Part shown: piece after piece, positions 61,533 to 64,000 of the stretch
Layout: each line of letters starts with the position of its first letter
Numbering within the stretch: position 1 is the first letter of the stretch
NCBI GenBank assembly: GCA_900769555.1
Contig: CAAGHA010000158.1
Span: forward strand, 1-64,000
Length of the DNA stretch: 64,000 bases
Direction: 5' to 3'
Origin: Bacteroidales bacterium
Lineage (GTDB): Bacteria; Bacteroidota; Bacteroidia; Bacteroidales; Paludibacteraceae
The notes under the pieces: model-generated
Databases searched by the model: none
What the model saw: the letters and a program-made list of their open reading frames with translations, nothing else
Told to the model about the DNA's origin: nothing
Made by a program: the position numbers and the translations under genes

Positions 61533-62537
61533 ATGAATATAGGACTATTTACATCTGTTTATTTTAATAATATAGGAAACGGATTCATCGATGTTGGTGC
61601 AGAGGCAACAATAAAGAGTGCCAAGCCTCAGAATGCAGAGGTTATTAAAGTCAGTCAATGTGCTAATTTTGCGGCATCGTTGGGTTATGCTTTTTTGCTA
61701 AAAGAAAATAGATTTGTCAATAAAGTTTGGGAATTGACGATGAAGAAGTTTTCAAGATCGCTACATGACAAAACTTATAAATCGGTAAATAATAATAATG
61801 TATTCTCTATTGCAGATATGTCAATTTTTGACTATTTTATTATACCAGGATGTGTATTAACGGTGCCTTTCTTTTCAATTTATGGTGCATTATTAGAAAA
61901 AAAAGTAGAGCAAGGTGCAAAGCTGATTTTTTTAGGAGCAAGTGGCAATTATTATACCGATTACGAAATTGAGTATGTCTCAAAATGGTTAAAAAAACTA
62001 AATCCTTATGCATTAATGTTCAGAGATAGTATAGCATTTAAGGCATATGGGGCATTTTCTTCTAATGTTTACAATGGTATTGATAATGTTTTTTTTGTAA
62101 ATAGAATAGGTTTACCTAGGATCCAAACAGAGAAGACTCCTTACGTGGTGTTTAATTTTGAAAAATCGGAGAATGATTCGATTCAAAAGGAGTTGGAATG
62201 TTCAATTAAGGATAGAAATATTATATATAGTAACCACAAGCCATTCCCATATTCTAAAATCATTCGTTTAGTAAAGCAGAATATTATGATATCTGACGAT
62301 CCTATGGATTATCTTTTTTTATACAGACACGTTTCGGAAACATTTTCCGATAGAGTTCATGCATGCATACCAACTTTATCGTTTGGCAATGCTGCTCGCT
62401 TATATTCAGATAGTCCACGTGTAGCATTGTTTGAGAATGTTGGTTTGCAAAATATCACGAAAGAACTTGTAAGAATCGAAGATTTGGATTCAATGCAAGA
62501 AAAGCAAATATCTTTTTTACGTGATTTGTTGAAATGA
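61533..62537 (+). CDS. Polysaccharide pyruvyltransferase family protein (second copy)
   Basis: A 334-residue protein resembling the PS_pyruv_trans fold: early N-terminal NIGNGFIDVGAEATI and late SDRVHACIPTLSFGNAARL. It is divergent from the copy at 57289, so it may use a different acceptor. It overlaps the GH16 gene by 4 bases. Confidence 0.7.
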   Translation: MNIGLFTSVYFNNIGNGFIDVGAEATIKSAKPQNAEVIKVSQCANFAASLGYAFLLKENRFVNKVWELTMKKFSRSLHDKTYKSVNNNNVFSIADMSIFDYFIIPGCVLTVPFFSIYGALLEKKVEQGAKLIFLGASGNYYTDYEIEYVSKWLKKLNPYALMFRDSIAFKAYGAFSSNVYNGIDNVFFVNRIGLPRIQTEKTPYVVFNFEKSENDSIQKELECSIKDRNIIYSNHKPFPYSKIIRLVKQNIMISDDPMDYLFLYRHVSETFSDRVHACIPTLSFGNAARLYSDSPRVALFENVGLQNITKELVRIEDLDSMQEKQISFLRDLLK

Positions 62538-63286
62538 AAAAAATATTATTTTATTTTTTCTTGATAGAGGCTACTTTAGGATGTTCTGGTAAACAACCTT
62601 TTTTTCAAAAAAATCAAAATGATAAAAGTTGGATTTTGGAATGGAGTGAGGATTTTGAAAATCCTACTGAATTTGATGATTATTGGAATGCAGAAAATTA
62701 TGCCCCATCACACATCTTAAGTAGTCGTTGGAGAGATAATGTAATAGTTCAAGGTGGAATGTTGTATTTAAATAACAGAAAAGAGTTTAGAGGTGGGAAA
62801 AATTGGACTTCTGGTAGTGTTACATATAAAAAATCAGTTGGTTATGGTTATTTGGAATGTAAAATGAAAATTTCAGCAGCAACTGGGATTAATAATTCAT
62901 TTTGGTTGTATAATTGGTCAAGAGAGTATCATCATGCATTTGAAATAGATATTGTCGAAGCGCAATATCCTAATATTGTGCGAACAAATATTCATGATAA
63001 CGGATATAGAGAGAAAAAAAGTAATATTCAAGCATCAAAAAAGATAGAGATTGATAAAAATCTTAGTACTGATTTTCATGTATTTGGATTAGAATGGAGT
63101 CGTGATGCTCTAAAGTTTTATTTAGATGGACGTTTGATACGTTCTGAAAAAAACAAAGTGTGTACAGCATCTGCCAAATTGGTTCTTGGAACAGCTATAC
63201 TTGATTGGGCAGGTCCTATTACAGATTCTATAGATGGAACTCATATGATAGTTGATTATGTTCGATATTACAAATTAAAAGAATGA
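62534..63286 (+). CDS. Glycoside hydrolase family 16 lipoprotein
   Basis: A 250-residue endo-beta-glycanase-like protein. The signal sequence ends ATLGC (Cys17, a loose lipobox). The catalytic motif EIDIVE gives nucleophile Glu137 and acid/base Glu142. It probably cuts a polysaccharide in the periplasm or at the surface; either the locus's own product or a length control role is possible. It overlaps both neighbours by 4 bases (ATGA). Confidence 0.88.
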   Translation: MKKILFYFFLIEATLGCSGKQPFFQKNQNDKSWILEWSEDFENPTEFDDYWNAENYAPSHILSSRWRDNVIVQGGMLYLNNRKEFRGGKNWTSGSVTYKKSVGYGYLECKMKISAATGINNSFWLYNWSREYHHAFEIDIVEAQYPNIVRTNIHDNGYREKKSNIQASKKIEIDKNLSTDFHVFGLEWSRDALKFYLDGRLIRSEKNKVCTASAKLVLGTAILDWAGPITDSIDGTHMIVDYVRYYKLKE

Positions 63287-64000
63287 AATATCTTTTGGTT
63301 ATAGATCAAATAAAACAGGGCGGAGCAGAGCGTATTCTTGTCGATTTTGATGCTTATTTGAAACAGTTAGGTCACAAAGTCAAAGTGTTCGCTATGTCTG
63401 GAAAAAAGGAGAATTCGCCTTGGACAGAATCTTTAGATGTGACGTATGGGTGCTCTTCATCTGATGATTCTTTTTTTGGAAAACTATTACAATTCATTAC
63501 TATATACAAGACATTTAGAAATTTAGTTTCTTCATATAAACCAGATGGTATTTATTCGTCACTTGAGAAAAGCAACTTCCTAACAAGTATTGCAAATGTG
63601 AATTGCAAAAAGATTATGTCTGTACATAATGTGCTGTCAATCCAATATCTAAAGATTAAAAATAGTATAGTTCGTTCTTTATGGTACTCAATAATAAAAT
63701 ACGTATACAATCGTTGTGATAAAGTCATTGCTGTTTCTAATCAGGTTGCAAATGATTTGATTAATAATTTTGGAGTTAAGAAAGAACAGATACAGGTAGT
63801 CAATAATTATGTAGACGAAGAACATATAAAATCCAAATCTGAAGAACCCGTTGAGGATTTCTTTTTTGATGAAAAATTGTTTTATATATTTAATATTGGT
63901 CGTTTTTCAAGTCAAAAGGCTCATTGGCGTTTGTTGAAGTCGTTTTATTATCTTTTGAATCATCATCCAAATAAAGATGTCCGTTTGGTACTTATGGGCA
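63283..64000 (+). CDS. Glycosyltransferase family 4 (partial, runs off the window)
   Basis: ATG 63283 overlaps the GH16 stop (ATGA) and the frame stays open to base 64000. The sequence MKYLLVIDQIKQGGAERILV, then KIMSVHNVLSIQYLKI, KVIAVSNQVANDLINNFGV and FNIGRFSSQKAHWRLLKSF has the GT4 N-terminal loop and the start of the donor-binding domain. The C-terminal third is missing. Confidence 0.88.
   Translation, partial: MKYLLVIDQIKQGGAERILVDFDAYLKQLGHKVKVFAMSGKKENSPWTESLDVTYGCSSSDDSFFGKLLQFITIYKTFRNLVSSYKPDGIYSSLEKSNFLTSIANVNCKKIMSVHNVLSIQYLKIKNSIVRSLWYSIIKYVYNRCDKVIAVSNQVANDLINNFGVKKEQIQVVNNYVDEEHIKSKSEEPVEDFFFDEKLFYIFNIGRFSSQKAHWRLLKSFYYLLNHHPNKDVRLVLMG

Noticed and set aside
1..64000. CRISPR arrays, rRNA genes, prophage or full insertion sequences
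   Set aside because: No regularly spaced repeats, no rRNA sequence, and no transposase, integrase or phage structural genes were seen on either strand.

Overview
This is an AT-rich chromosomal window from a member of the Bacteroidota, most likely order Bacteroidales; I cannot name the genus. The evidence is a type IX secretion (type B) sorting domain at the left edge, lineage-restricted families (PUR/DUF3276, DUF4837, DUF4924, long-form NusB, UpxY), absence of Shine-Dalgarno sequences, and many promoters fitting the Bacteroidota -7 consensus TAnnTTTG.

Layout. 1-9.8 kb: secreted-protein C-terminus, lon, the nusB-yajC-ybbR-coaE operon, alkaline phosphatase, a PUR-domain regulator, bactofilin and pheS. 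9.8-12.7 kb: a repeat-rich gap with a candidate structured RNA, then a CobW-type metal GTPase. 12.7-16.4 kb: hisG-hisD-hisC behind a complete histidine attenuator. 16.4-22.6 kb: coaX and an envelope operon (outer-membrane protein, TPR protein, LptC-like lipoprotein, SurA/PpiD-like foldase). 22.7-34.3 kb: rlmN, DUF4837, pdxA, an AmpG-like transporter, tRNA-His, hemolysin-III, hslR, mutL and mlaEF. 34.4-39.6 kb: ilvD-ilvB-ilvN plus an acyl-ACP thioesterase behind a complete branched-chain amino acid attenuator. 40.3-41.7 kb: a sugar/H+ symporter. 42.5-64 kb (runs off the edge): a large surface-polysaccharide locus headed by an UpxY antiterminator, with nucleotide-sugar enzymes, Wzx flippase, Wzy-like polymerase, glycosyltransferases, two pyruvyltransferase-family proteins with an Fe-S partner, an amino-sugar/amide decoration module and a GH16 lipoprotein.

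Three families of short non-coding dispersed repeats (called A, B and C here) fill the gaps. A and B share terminal inverted repeats close to AAGGTAACTTCTATAAATT; C has different ends and a central long hairpin. They look like miniature inverted-repeat elements and often start at or within a few bases of a stop codon. One lies inside the ilv operon, and two C copies in opposite orientation bracket upxY and the sugar transporter.

The polysaccharide locus also carries toxin-antitoxin material in three states: an apparently intact MNT/HEPN pair bounded by a 12-bp direct repeat, a YafQ/RelE-like toxin broken by two in-frame stops beside an intact antitoxin, and a C-terminal scrap of a DUF3990-like gene.
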